DNA of 64,000 nucleotides from Sulfotelmatobacter sp963788225 (GCA_963788225.1 CAWBGI010000002.1:1488001-1552000), one strand, 5' to 3'; numbered from the stretch's first letter, positions 53,973 through 62,400 are shown. Program-made: numbers and translations. Notes: generated by a model from the sequence alone, not told the origin.

Positions 53973-54101
53973 GTCGAGTAGCGAGTCCCGAGTAGCGAGT
54001 TCCGAGTTGCGAGCAAGGACGAGATTCCTCCGCCCCTCGCATTCGCTCGGGGGTCGGAATGACAACGGAGCTTGCTGAGAACTGAGAACTGAGAACTGAA
54101 A
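53972..54101. repeat. Short tandem repeats in the ALDH-DinB intergenic space
   Basis: A run of GAGTAGCGAGT-like units lies at about 53973-54015, a fragment of the widespread GAGATTCCTC...GGTCGGAATGACAA element at about 54024-54066, and three perfect copies of GAGAACT at 54078-54098. The last abuts the AAAGGA ribosome site of the next gene. Confidence 0.8.
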
Positions 54102-54108
54102 GGAACCC

Positions 54109-54600
54109 ATGAGCGATTTTTCAGCTTCCGATCCGAAACGCGAGTTGCTGCGTCACTCGCTGGCCACGCTGGCATATCGCGGAGGCAAGGCCGTCCGCAA
54201 CGCACCCGAGAGTTTCGCGTCCTTTCAAACAGATGGAGGAGTGCGCACGCCGGGACAGATCCTCACGCACATTGGCGACCTGATGGATTGGGCACTCTCC
54301 ATGGCCAACGGAAAACGCGAATGGCACAACTCCAAGCCGCAGCTGTGGGAAGCGGAGGTCGAGCGCTTCTTCACTTCACTGAAAAAATTTGACGATTTCC
54401 TGGCTTCGAGTGAACCGTTGCAGGCGCCGCCCGAAAAACTCTTTCAGGGACCGATCGCCGATGCGCTCTCTCACGTGGGACAGATCGCCATTCTGCGGCG
54501 GCTGGCCGGAGATCCGGTGAAGGGTGAGAATTATTACAAGGCTGAGATCGTAATCGGACGCGTGGGCGCCGATCAGGCCAAGCCGAAGTTGGAGTTCTGA
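54109..54600 (+). CDS. DinB/YfiT-like putative metal-binding protein
   Basis: The 163-residue helical protein has spaced His residues of the DinB four-helix bundle (ILTHIGDLMDWALSMANG and ALSHVGQIAILRRLAGDP), which coordinate a metal in the family. DinB-like proteins include thiol S-transferases and stress-induced proteins of unknown activity. A ribosome site AAAGGA precedes the ATG. It is followed 29 bases later by a membrane-protein gene on the same strand. Confidence 0.75.
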   Translation: MSDFSASDPKRELLRHSLATLAYRGGKAVRNAPESFASFQTDGGVRTPGQILTHIGDLMDWALSMANGKREWHNSKPQLWEAEVERFFTSLKKFDDFLASSEPLQAPPEKLFQGPIADALSHVGQIAILRRLAGDPVKGENYYKAEIVIGRVGADQAKPKLEF

Positions 54601-54629
54601 ATGCACAGCGTGGTGGCAGGGAGGTCAAC

Positions 54630-55100
54630 GTGATTTTCGACGAGCGAGGCCTGCCGTGGACAATTCGACTCAGCTTGGGATGGACGATCGTCCTGGCGTT
54701 ATTTTCTGGGGGTATCTTAATCCTACCTCTGGGGCTTTACCTGGCTTATTGGGTGCGGACAAGGCAGGGAGGCAGCGCCGCATTTTGGTGTTACGTAACC
54801 CTTATCGCGATTCCGATTTTGCTGTTGGTCCGTGGAGTGTCACCTCAATTTGAGGTAGCAATAGGTGGGGTTGGTCTTGTGCTGTTCCTAGTGGCTCCCC
54901 ACGTCCTTCGGGCTGAAATCATTTCGCTGTACCGGCGTTCCTGGAAAATTGATCTCCCAATAAGTCAATTTCTGACGTTCTTCTTTTCATCTGTGTATCT
55001 GAACTACAGCATCCCGGATCTACCTGTTGCTCCATCGGACGCCATCGGTTCACACGGAGCCGGGCCCTTTCGCGACTCATCGGACTCGGGGAAAGTCTAG
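54630..55100 (+). CDS. Small integral membrane protein, function unknown
   Basis: I place the start at a GTG with GGGAGG five bases upstream, an excellent ribosome site. The 156-residue protein has about three to four hydrophobic segments (LSLGWTIVLALFSGGILILP, CYVTLIAIPILLLV, EVAIGGVGLVLFLVAPHVL), and ends in a Ser/Asp-rich soluble tail. I do not recognise the family. It follows the DinB-like gene closely and is convergent with the sulfotransferase-like gene, with a two-base gap. Confidence 0.65.
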   Translation: MIFDERGLPWTIRLSLGWTIVLALFSGGILILPLGLYLAYWVRTRQGGSAAFWCYVTLIAIPILLLVRGVSPQFEVAIGGVGLVLFLVAPHVLRAEIISLYRRSWKIDLPISQFLTFFFSSVYLNYSIPDLPVAPSDAIGSHGAGPFRDSSDSGKV

Positions 55101-55102
55101 TC

Positions 55103-55666
55103 TCATCGCGAGCGATTTCTGTAGAGGCTGGCATCGACCTGGCGGGTCATGGCTTCCACATTCAACAGAATCCCCAAGAACTGGACGAGTTTCTGTGCCA
55201 CGTCTTCGGCATCGCGCAGCACGTCGTGATAGGAAACGCGCTGGGTCTTCACATAGGGCTTGCTGTCGAGCCAGGCGTTGACTGCGCGCAGGTTCTTCTC
55301 GAATGCCGTGGCGACGACGGACGCGTCAGTGCCTGATTTGGCGGTTCCCCGGTGATGCAGCATCACTTCCTGCGACGCCAGCACTTCGGCGAGTGGTCGC
55401 TGCATGAAGATGACGCGGTATTCGTGGCCGTCGGGCAGCGAGAGCAGCAGCAGCGAGATCACTTTCACGGCTTTGCCCTCGGCTTCGGCAATGCAGGCCG
55501 GGTCTTTGGGGAGTCGCTTAATGCGCTCCCACTCGAGATAGCCCCGCGGATTGTCGGCGTCAGCCTGCCGTTCGCCATCAGAGAGGATGGGCATGCCGCC
55601 CGCGGCCAGCATTTGCATCATGAGCGAAGTGCCTGAGCGCGGCAGTCCTGAAACGATTGTGATCAT
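55103..55666 (-). CDS. Sulfotransferase-like P-loop protein
   Basis: The 187-residue protein opens MITIVSGLPRSGTSLMMQML, the 5'-phosphosulfate-binding loop of sulfotransferases, and a later segment EYRVIFMQRPLAEVLASQEVM resembles the 3'-phosphate-binding RDP region. It is short for a sulfotransferase (typically 250 or more), lacking most of the acceptor-binding C terminus. It could be a compact member or a non-sulfotransferase relative. The donor would be PAPS if active. Confidence 0.72.
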   Translation of the reverse strand: MITIVSGLPRSGTSLMMQMLAAGGMPILSDGERQADADNPRGYLEWERIKRLPKDPACIAEAEGKAVKVISLLLLSLPDGHEYRVIFMQRPLAEVLASQEVMLHHRGTAKSGTDASVVATAFEKNLRAVNAWLDSKPYVKTQRVSYHDVLRDAEDVAQKLVQFLGILLNVEAMTRQVDASLYRNRSR

Positions 55667-55700
55667 GAGTTCCTTGGCTTTTTTCTTTGACCCAGATTTC

Positions 55701-56228
55701 TTAGCTCTGATTCTTTAGCGGCACTTCTGCGCGATAGATGGCTTGCCAGTGGCCGGCCTTCAAGATGTAGATCGAACTGCCGTTCATGTGGACCGGCGCT
55801 TTTTCCCCGTTGCACGTCGCGTACTGCTCGGCTTTGTAAGTGAGCAGGTACGCGCCCGTAGCCAGCGGGAGCGCCCCGAAGTCAGAGAGGCCGTAGCCTT
55901 CTACAGTGCATGTCTTCGCCGAAGCTTGCTGCTGGGCGAGTTGCTGGTCGCGGGAGAGCGTGCCATTATCGCTCCAGAAGATTCCGTTCTCCGGCATGTG
56001 CTCGCGGAAATAAGCTTGATTGTTCGTCTTCCAGGCTTCGAAGAAGCCGGTTTCAGTGCGCACCAGTTCCAGTTGGACGTTGCTGGTTGTGGCGCTTCCA
56101 GCGCTCTTGTGCGGCGTCTGAGCGCTGGTAAGGCCGAGCAGAAGCGCCAGCGGAAGAAAAATTGCCGCTGCCGTCTGGAAAGCCGTTTTCGAGAGAAATA
56201 GATGGTTCTTCAAGGGGTCACAGTTCAT
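55701..56228 (-). CDS. Secreted NTF2-like (DUF4440/SnoaL type) protein
   Basis: The 175-residue protein has a signal peptide or membrane anchor at about residues 17-37 (AAAIFLPLALLLGLTSAQT) and a compact domain with FFEAWKTNNQAYFREHMPENG, then alternating strands (GAYLLTYKAEQYATCNGEKA, HMNGSSIYILKAGHWQAIYR). This matches the ketosteroid-isomerase-like fold. No catalytic residues can be assigned. Similar secreted members are frequent in Acidobacteriota. It reads away from the Cys-rich gene on the plus strand. Confidence 0.7.
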   Translation of the reverse strand: MNCDPLKNHLFLSKTAFQTAAAIFLPLALLLGLTSAQTPHKSAGSATTSNVQLELVRTETGFFEAWKTNNQAYFREHMPENGIFWSDNGTLSRDQQLAQQQASAKTCTVEGYGLSDFGALPLATGAYLLTYKAEQYATCNGEKAPVHMNGSSIYILKAGHWQAIYRAEVPLKNQS

Positions 56229-56318
56229 GGAGGCTTTCTCTGGCGTTGCTGCTAGTTGCTATCACGAATCTTAGAATACGACATCCCGCCTTTGGCCTCG
56301 CCTTTCGCTTCGAGTACA

Positions 56319-56714
56319 ATGACGCTCGTAAGCCGAATCCGGCGGCGTGAGCGCCGCACGAACGAGGGTAAGCGCTTGGCAACTGGCGAAATTGCAGCAC
56401 CGGGCACGCAAACTCCTGCACAGCTTCCTCATCATAAGGTCAAGATCAAGAAGGCGGGGCAGCGCGCCTGCAACGAGAAAAACGAGAAAGGCAAGTTCTG
56501 CGGCGGCCATTTGAAACGCTGGTTCTACAAGAAAGATGTTGTCGAGCAAGGCTGCGGCGATGTGGAGAAGGCCTGGGGACCGGACGCCGAAGTCTATCGG
56601 TGCGAGCATTGCCAGACGCTCTATCTGCCGAATCCTGCGGAAGCGAAGGTGAACGTGGCGGGGCAGGGAATGATTTCAGTGTTTGGGCTGACGCTTCCCC
56701 CGAAAGAGAAATAA
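56319..56714 (+). CDS. Small protein with a Cys-rich zinc-binding-like centre
   Basis: I start at 56319 (MTLVSRIRRRERRTNEG), which gives 131 residues. An upstream in-frame ATG at 56256 would overlap the divergent gene's control region. A basic N terminus is followed by Cys and His residues at RACNEKNEKGKFCGGHLKRW and YRCEHCQTLYL. The C-x2-C in CEHC together with C of KFCGGH could bind zinc. The family is not recognised. A nucleic-acid or ribosome-associated role is conceivable but unsupported. Confidence 0.6.
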   Translation: MTLVSRIRRRERRTNEGKRLATGEIAAPGTQTPAQLPHHKVKIKKAGQRACNEKNEKGKFCGGHLKRWFYKKDVVEQGCGDVEKAWGPDAEVYRCEHCQTLYLPNPAEAKVNVAGQGMISVFGLTLPPKEK

Positions 56715-56843
56715 GCCAGCTCCGAGCTGCGAGCTTCGAACAACCGGGACACGATTCAGCCCCGGACCTGAAGTGAAGCTCACCGCCGGGTATCTTAGCC
56801 AAAGTAGTCTGCTCGCAGCTCCCGGCTCGTAGCTCGAAGCTCT

Positions 56844-58091
56844 ATGAACACTTCCGAACTCATCTACGACTGGAACAAGAATCATCCGCCGGGGTTGAAG
56901 CCGCCGGGGCCAGTGCTGCTCAATGACGAGAGCCTGCGCGATGGCTTGCAGTCACCTTCGGTGCGCGATCCTTCAATTGCCGAGAAAATTGAAATTCTTC
57001 ATTTGATGGAGGCGCTGGGGATCGACTCGCTCGATCTGGGATTGCCAGGCGCGGGACCGCGCGCGGTGGAGCATGTGACGGCGCTGGCGCGCGAGATCGT
57101 CGCGCACAAAATGAAGATTCGCGCCAACTGCGCAGCGCGAACGCATGAAAACGATATTCGTCCGATTGCGGAGATCGTGCAGAAAACCGGCCTTCCCATT
57201 GAGGCTGCGACGTTTATTGGATCCAGCCCGATCCGCAGACTTGCTGAAGGGTGGACGGACGATTTTCTCTTGCAGACCACCGAGAAGGCCGTGAAGTATG
57301 CGGTTTCGCAGGGCCTCGACGTGATGTATGTCACCGAGGATACGTCGCGCTGCGATCCGGAGACGGTGAAGCGGCTGTACTCGACGGCGATTGATTGTGG
57401 TGCGCGGGCCATTGTGATCTGCGATACCGCCGGGCATGCTACGCCGATGGGCGCCCTGGCTCTGGTGCGGTTTGTGATTGCGGAAGTGGTGCAACCTTCG
57501 GGCGAGAAGATTCGCGTTGACTGGCACGGGCATAGCGACCGCGGGCTAGCCATCGCTAACTCGATGGCGGCGGTGATCGCGGGGGCGAATTGCGTTCACG
57601 CTTGCGCCATCGGGCTCGGTGAACGCGTGGGCAATACGCAGATCGACCAGATGCTGGTGAATCTGAAGCTCATGGGCATTGCGCCGTGGGATCAGCAAGA
57701 CCTTACCAAGCTGAAGCATTATTGCCAGGCGGTCTCGCGGGCTACGGGTGTGCCGATTCCGGCGAACTATCCAGTGGTCGGCGATGATGCTTTTCGTACT
57801 GCTACCGGCGTGCATGCGGCGGCGATCATCAAGGCGTATCACAAGAATGACGTAGTGCTGGCCAACACGGTTTATTCGGGTGTGCCTTCGCACGTGTTCG
57901 GGCTCGAGCAGATTATCGATATCGGTCCGATGAGCGGGAAATCGAATGTGCTGTTCTGGCTGGAGCGGCGCGGCATTCCTGCGACCGACGATCTTGTGGA
58001 ACGCATCTACCGGCGCGCCAAAGCCAGCGATCACACGCTGAGCGATAGCGAGGTGGTGGAGTGCTTGCCTGCGACTTTGAAGCAAAATTGA
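56844..58091 (+). CDS. DRE-TIM metallolyase, LeuA/HMG-CoA-lyase superfamily
   Basis: The 415-residue protein has the superfamily start LLNDESLRDGLQSPSVRDPS, a catalytic DGLQ block, and DWHGHSDRGLAIANSMAA, the HxH metal ligands. ACAIGLGERVGNTQIDQMLV holds the later Gly-rich loop. Members include isopropylmalate synthase, homocitrate synthase and HMG-CoA lyase. The C-terminal part (about 290-415) is longer than a plain lyase and may correspond to the LeuA-like linker. The substrate is not assigned. A PanE-like reductase follows by 21 bases, so they may work in one pathway. Confidence 0.85.
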   Translation: MNTSELIYDWNKNHPPGLKPPGPVLLNDESLRDGLQSPSVRDPSIAEKIEILHLMEALGIDSLDLGLPGAGPRAVEHVTALAREIVAHKMKIRANCAARTHENDIRPIAEIVQKTGLPIEAATFIGSSPIRRLAEGWTDDFLLQTTEKAVKYAVSQGLDVMYVTEDTSRCDPETVKRLYSTAIDCGARAIVICDTAGHATPMGALALVRFVIAEVVQPSGEKIRVDWHGHSDRGLAIANSMAAVIAGANCVHACAIGLGERVGNTQIDQMLVNLKLMGIAPWDQQDLTKLKHYCQAVSRATGVPIPANYPVVGDDAFRTATGVHAAAIIKAYHKNDVVLANTVYSGVPSHVFGLEQIIDIGPMSGKSNVLFWLERRGIPATDDLVERIYRRAKASDHTLSDSEVVECLPATLKQN

Positions 58092-58112
58092 CTTCCGCGA
58101 ATCTAAGGCTTC

Positions 58113-59012
58113 ATGCCCGATAATATCTCTCAACCTATGCGGCATGCGATTCTTGGGGCTGGCGGCGTCGGCGGCCTGGTTGGCGCTTGCCTGGCGCACG
58201 CCGGAGATTCGATCACGCTGGTCGTCAGGCCCGAGGCGTTGGCCAATTATCCCAAGCAACTTCATCTGGAGAGTCCTTTCGGCAACTTCACAGTGGATGC
58301 TGCCCTCGCTACCGAAGTGCCTCCCGTGGATGTGCTGTGGATCACGGTGAAGGCTACGCAGTTGGAGCCGGCACTCGCCTCGCTCAAGAATCCGGAAGTG
58401 GTGCGGGGCATTGTTCCGCTGCTCAACGGCATTGACCACATCGCCTTGTTGCGCGCCCGCTACGGAGCCGAGCGCGTGATCCCGGCTACGATAGCAGGTG
58501 AAATGGAGCGCGTGCGACCGGGCTTTATCGCGCATCGCACTCCGTTTGCGCGGCTGAATGTGTTGTCGGCGGGGCGGCCTTTGCTTGCGGGCGCGGTTGA
58601 CAAGCTTCAGAAGGTCGGCTTTACTTGCCGTTTCATCGACGATGAGCCGACTCTGATGTGGAGCAAGCTGGTGTTTCTTGCGCCCTTTGCTTTGACCACT
58701 ACGGCGGCCAATAAGACGGTCGGCGAAGTCTTATCCGACCCGGAATGGAGAAGTCTGGGAGAGGGTTGCGTTCGAGAGGCGTGCGGGGTTGCCGTCGCCG
58801 AGGGCGCGAAGGTTGATTCTGAAGCCGTGCTGGCTGGCGTGACGGCGTTCCCGGCAAACATGCGGAGCTCGATGCAGAAGGACGTTGATCAGCACAGGAC
58901 TCCGGAGTTGGACGCTATCGCAGGTCCGATTCTGCGCGGCGCTCAGCGGCACGGGGTTGAGGTTCCAGCGACAAAGAAACTTGTGGCCGCAGTCGAACGG
59001 CGAGCGGCGTAG
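58113..59012 (+). CDS. Ketopantoate reductase family protein (PanE/ApbA-like)
   Basis: The 299-residue protein starts with the NADPH-binding fold HAILGAGGVGGLVGACLAH. It includes ITVKATQLEPAL, NGIDHIALLRARYG and LMWSKLVFLAPFALTTTAANKT, where Lys of WSKL is the catalytic residue. PanE reduces ketopantoate for CoA biosynthesis, but the family contains other ketoacid reductases. The ATG at 58137 (MRHAILG) is an alternative start. It follows the metallolyase gene by 21 bases. Confidence 0.85.
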   Translation: MPDNISQPMRHAILGAGGVGGLVGACLAHAGDSITLVVRPEALANYPKQLHLESPFGNFTVDAALATEVPPVDVLWITVKATQLEPALASLKNPEVVRGIVPLLNGIDHIALLRARYGAERVIPATIAGEMERVRPGFIAHRTPFARLNVLSAGRPLLAGAVDKLQKVGFTCRFIDDEPTLMWSKLVFLAPFALTTTAANKTVGEVLSDPEWRSLGEGCVREACGVAVAEGAKVDSEAVLAGVTAFPANMRSSMQKDVDQHRTPELDAIAGPILRGAQRHGVEVPATKKLVAAVERRAA

Positions 59013-59028
59013 GAAAACGGCAAGGGCT

Positions 59029-59475
59029 ATGTTTACGTCGCGTCCGATTGGATTTGTGAGCAGTCCCTACAAAGAGACGCGCGAGATCCCAAAGGGACTT
59101 GGCGTCAAACACCAGGCCGATGGTGTGCTCAGTATCTTGCCGGAGTTTGAGGCAGGGCTCACCGACATCGAAGGCTTCTCGCATCTGATCGTCCTCTGGG
59201 AGTTCGATCGCGCGGACGGATTTGCGCTGCTCGCTACACCGCCCTTCGACGAGCGCCCCCATGGTGTATTTGCGACGCGATCTCCGCGGCGTCCGAATCC
59301 GATCGGGCTCACTATCGTTGAGTTGCTTCGGCGCGACGGTTGCGCGTTGCATGTGAGGGGTGTCGATATGCTCGATGGGACTCCTATTCTTGATATCAAA
59401 CCTCTGCTGTCGAGCGTTCCAGTCGAGAAGATGCGGCGGGGATGGTTGGCAGAGGCGGAAGCACGGAAGAAGTAA
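59029..59475 (+). CDS. trmO: tRNA (t6A37) N6-methyltransferase TrmO (TsaA/YaeB family)
   Basis: The 148-residue protein has the compact TsaA/TrmO beta-barrel. It begins RPIGFVSSPYKETREIPKGL and carries GFSHLIVLWEFDRADGF, GVFATRSPRRPNPIGLTIVEL (the SAM-contacting region) and DMLDGTPILDIKPLLSSV. TrmO methylates t6A37 in tRNA for threonine codons. The 149-residue length suits the single-domain form. AAGGG six bases upstream supports the start. Its stop shares a base with the next start (TAATG). Confidence 0.93.
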   Translation: MFTSRPIGFVSSPYKETREIPKGLGVKHQADGVLSILPEFEAGLTDIEGFSHLIVLWEFDRADGFALLATPPFDERPHGVFATRSPRRPNPIGLTIVELLRRDGCALHVRGVDMLDGTPILDIKPLLSSVPVEKMRRGWLAEAEARKK

Positions 59476-59738
59476 TGCCTGTTTTCGCCTTGACGGCGGA
59501 AAAGGCCAACAATAAACTTAAAGACGTGAAGGCAAAGCAAAAACGCGTGACGGTGTCAGCCAATTACCGGCAAGAGTCCCGCCGTGTCAGGACGGCGGAG
59601 GGCCAGGTTTCCGCTGGCGGTCCCCGGGAGTCCAGGAAATTGTTAAAGAAGGCCTTCAGCCACCCTGAAGGATCGTCAGAGAGGCGTCAAGTGTTCTCAG
59701 AATACTTGAACGCGCTGCATGACGAGCATGCCAAATAA
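59475..59738 (+). CDS. Basic 87-residue protein coupled to trmO
   Basis: The start at 59475 overlaps the trmO stop codon by one base, so translation is probably coupled. The product (MPVFALTAEKANNKLKDVKA) is Lys/Arg/Gln rich with no recognisable domain, and ends in an acidic-basic helix (SSERRQVFSEYLNALHDEHAK). The family is unknown. It overlaps the next small gene by about 20 bases. The three genes form an apparent operon. Confidence 0.6.
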   Translation: MPVFALTAEKANNKLKDVKAKQKRVTVSANYRQESRRVRTAEGQVSAGGPRESRKLLKKAFSHPEGSSERRQVFSEYLNALHDEHAK

Positions 59739-60069
59739 GCTCGAAACATCCCTTAAAACCTACCCGGATGTGGTTCTTCGCAATGCGGAGAATCTGGTGC
59801 GCGCAGGACTTTCGCTGGATGAAGTCGGAGATATTCTGGATGAACTTGAGGAATGGCTCTCATCGGGGAGTCATTTCGCACCGGATATCTGGGAAGGGCC
59901 GGAGGGATGGTATAGGCAGTTTGACAGTTTTCTGATTGAGGGCGATGCGGGTGAAACCCACCTTGCTCGCATTTGGCGAAAAGCCGGTCTTCGCAAATGG
60001 CGCGGCGTTGACCTCGATAATCCGAAGACGTGGAAAGCTAGGACCGCGCCCGTGCCACCCAAAACCTAA
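59719..60069 (+). CDS. 116-residue acidic protein, function unknown
   Basis: The protein may start at 59719 or, three codons later, at 59728 (MPNKLETS). It has an acidic helix (LSLDEVGDILDELEEWLSSG), several Trp residues (WEGPEGWYRQF, RIWRKAGLRKWRGV) and no known motif. Its start lies within the end of the basic gene. The basic/acidic pair recalls toxin-antitoxin or partner-protein layouts, but nothing in the sequence confirms that. It is also near a strong local boundary: no plus-strand gene follows for about 1 kb. Confidence 0.55.
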   Translation: MTSMPNKLETSLKTYPDVVLRNAENLVRAGLSLDEVGDILDELEEWLSSGSHFAPDIWEGPEGWYRQFDSFLIEGDAGETHLARIWRKAGLRKWRGVDLDNPKTWKARTAPVPPKT

Positions 60070-60105
60070 TCGTCCTGAAAGATGGGTAGTGTCCCAGTCT
60101 GGATT

Positions 60106-60306
60106 TTACTTCACGCAGACCCAGTCCCAGTGGCAATTTTCCCCCTTGCTGTCGCAAACACACTCGGGCCTGAGATCCTTACAGCCTAGAGGAACAATCG
60201 GTTTCAGCGGGACCAGCCCGCAACCGCTGGCATAAACGATACGGCTATTCAGCGATGCCAGCAGAGTCATCACAATCAGAAGTAGAAAACCCCCGAGCGT
60301 ATTCAT
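60106..60306 (-). CDS. Cys-rich secreted small protein
   Basis: The start at 60306 follows GGAGAGAATCCG, a good ribosome site, and gives 66 residues. MNTLGGFLLLIVMTLLASL is a signal peptide, and the mature part holds five Cys (SGCG, LGCKD, ECVCDSK, ENCHW, DWVCVK) that could make two or three disulfides. It resembles small disulfide-bonded extracellular proteins, but I cannot name a family. It lies alone between two unrelated genes. Confidence 0.7.
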   Translation of the reverse strand: MNTLGGFLLLIVMTLLASLNSRIVYASGCGLVPLKPIVPLGCKDLRPECVCDSKGENCHWDWVCVK

Positions 60307-60376
60307 CGGATTCTCTCCAAGGATCGGCATCGATAATACGCCTTTCTAGGGGTGCCAGAAGGGATTTTCTTCTAGG

Positions 60377-60877
60377 CTAAGAGGATTGGCAGCCTCTAGC
60401 GACCGGCTCTTTGAGTACCAGAAACTTTTCCCGCCCTTCAAATTCCTCTTTGAATAACTCTGGATGCGACCTAACAGCTGAATCCACCGCCTGCGGTGTT
60501 GCGGCTGCAGACCAGTTAAGTGTAAGAAGGAAATCTTGAAAGTCGCTAACGCTGGCTCTATCGTCCACCGATGCCAAGAAGAGCTCGAGGACTTCCCAGA
60601 GCCTCAACTGCAGTTCTTCTCTAACCTCCAAGGAGCTAACGGGCTTTGGAGAAATCAGGCGGGCCAGCTCCGGCGTCACATCTGGAGCTTGTACGCCCAG
60701 CACCCCAAATATTTTGAGAATTTGGCCCCGGATTTCCCCTTGTTCGTGAAGTAGGTCCCGATACCGAAAATAGGCCTCGGACAGCTTTTTCAGCTCCCTT
60801 TCGTTAGATCGGAGACGCTTGCGCTCGTGCGAGAACCTATCATACAGAGAAGAAATTGCGTGGATGGCGGTAACCAT
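60377..60877 (-). CDS. Hypothetical coiled-coil protein, 166 residues
   Basis: The protein is predicted mostly helical. Its N terminus is a basic coiled coil (YDRFSHERKRLRSNERELKKLSEAYFRYRD), and the middle includes LEVREELQLRLWEVLELFL. There is no membrane span or signal. The family is unknown. A TTGACA-like box and AT-rich inverted repeat lie just before the start, consistent with its own promoter. Confidence 0.6.
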   Translation of the reverse strand: MVTAIHAISSLYDRFSHERKRLRSNERELKKLSEAYFRYRDLLHEQGEIRGQILKIFGVLGVQAPDVTPELARLISPKPVSSLEVREELQLRLWEVLELFLASVDDRASVSDFQDFLLTLNWSAAATPQAVDSAVRSHPELFKEEFEGREKFLVLKEPVARGCQSS

Positions 60878-60878
60878 G

Positions 60879-60914
60879 ATGATATAAAGTTATCATAAAC
60901 AAAGATGTTGTCAA
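60879..60914 (-). promoter_or_regulatory. Possible promoter and inverted repeat of the coiled-coil gene
   Basis: On the minus strand a TTGACA (60909-60914) lies upstream of an AT-rich stretch containing ATGATA-6 bases-TATCAT at 60879-60896. No -10 box at the usual spacing is evident, so this is a weak call. Confidence 0.35.
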
Positions 60915-61051
60915 CCTGTTGTTTCACGCGGAGTTTTGATCGAATCCCCGTCAATCGTCCTATTGTCCTCTCACCCCGATCCATAAGGGAGTTCCCGCTC
61001 TCGTCAATCCCTATTCCTTCCCGCGCGTTGTAAGATGACCGAATACTTCCC

Positions 61052-62314
61052 ATGAGCCCCACTCCCCCACGTGCGGATATGCCGGACGTTTCGCCTGCGG
61101 TGCAGCAGGATGTGGCGCGGCTGGCGGCAACGCCGGAGGTGCGGTCGGCTTACAACTGGCTGCGCACGCAGGAGCCGCAACTGGCGCAGTGGCAGATGGA
61201 GATGGCGCGGATTCCGGCGCCGCCGTTTGGGGAGTCGGCGCGCGCGGCCTGGCTGGCGGACCGCTTCCGCGAAGTTGGGCTGGACGATGTTCGCATTGAC
61301 GATGTGGGGAACGTGTTTGGCGTACATCCCGGTTTCGGGCAGCGCTACGTTGCCTTGAGCGCGCACATCGATACCGTTTTTCCCGCGAGCACGCCGCTGA
61401 ATATCCGGCAGCAGGGCAGCCGGCTTTATGGGCCGGGAGTTTCCGACAACGGCGCAGGGGTGGCGGCGATGCTTGGAATTGCCGCACTACTGCGCGCGGT
61501 GCGGCTGCGGCACACGCTGCCGTTTGTGTTTATCGGCAATGTAGGCGAAGAGGGTGAGGGCGACCTGCGCGGCATGCGGCACATTTTTTCTACGCCGCGG
61601 TGGAAGGATTCGATTGCTTACAGCGTGGTGCTCGATGGCGCTGGCGCGGACACGATTGTGGCCGAGGCTTTGGGCAGCCGGCGGTTTGAAGTGATTGTGC
61701 GCGGGCCGGGCGGGCATTCGTGGAGCGATTTTGGCGCGCCGAATCCGATTGTGATTCTAGCCAAGGCGATTGAGACATTTGTCGCTACGCCGGTGCCTGC
61801 CACGCCGAAGACAACTTTCAATATCGGTGTGATTCGTGGCGGGACCTCGGTGAATTCAATTCCCGAGTCGGCGAGCATGAAGGTGGATATCCGCTCGACT
61901 TCGATGGCGGAGATGGAGCGGTTGGAGCAGGCGCTGCGGCTGGCGCTGAATCGCGCGCTGGAAGACGAAACGCTGGCAGCGGAAATGCGCTCGCCGGTGC
62001 AGAGGCGGCCGGGAGTGAGTTGCGAGGTGGTGGCGATTGGGAACCGTCCTGCGGGCGAGTTGCCGGCGGGGGCGCGGATTTTGCAGGTGATGCGGGCAGT
62101 AGATGTGCAGTTGAACAATGCAGCGCAGGTGCAGCGGGCTTCGACGGACGCGAACATTCCGCTGTCGCTTGGCTTGGAGGCGATTGCGATTGGGGGAGGC
62201 GGGTCGGGTGGCGGGGCGCACACCTTGCAGGAGTGGTTCGATTCCAATGGGCGCGAGCTGGGGCTGAAGAGGATTTTGTTGACGATGCTGGCGCTGGCGG
62301 GAGCGGGGGAATGA
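61052..62314 (+). CDS. M20-family zinc dipeptidase (peptidase T / ArgE-like)
   Basis: The 420-residue protein is a binuclear-metal peptidase. The metal ligands include LSAHIDTVFP (H and D), GPGVSDNGAG (bridging D) and GNVGEEGEGDLRG (general-base EE). A dimerisation domain is inserted at about residues 205-315 (FEVIVRGPGGHSW, TFNIGVIRGGTSVNSIPESA). It removes N-terminal residues or cleaves dipeptides; the substrate is unknown. The start at 61052 follows an AT-rich segment and has no obvious Shine-Dalgarno. The amidohydrolase follows 113 bases later. Confidence 0.9.
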   Translation: MSPTPPRADMPDVSPAVQQDVARLAATPEVRSAYNWLRTQEPQLAQWQMEMARIPAPPFGESARAAWLADRFREVGLDDVRIDDVGNVFGVHPGFGQRYVALSAHIDTVFPASTPLNIRQQGSRLYGPGVSDNGAGVAAMLGIAALLRAVRLRHTLPFVFIGNVGEEGEGDLRGMRHIFSTPRWKDSIAYSVVLDGAGADTIVAEALGSRRFEVIVRGPGGHSWSDFGAPNPIVILAKAIETFVATPVPATPKTTFNIGVIRGGTSVNSIPESASMKVDIRSTSMAEMERLEQALRLALNRALEDETLAAEMRSPVQRRPGVSCEVVAIGNRPAGELPAGARILQVMRAVDVQLNNAAQVQRASTDANIPLSLGLEAIAIGGGGSGGGAHTLQEWFDSNGRELGLKRILLTMLALAGAGE

Positions 62315-62400
62315 TGGGGAGATTGGTAAAGGTGCAGGTTGAGGAGCAAGTGGGGAGGTTGTGCCGTCCCTCCGGGACTGTTTCTAACTTTTTGCCACTC

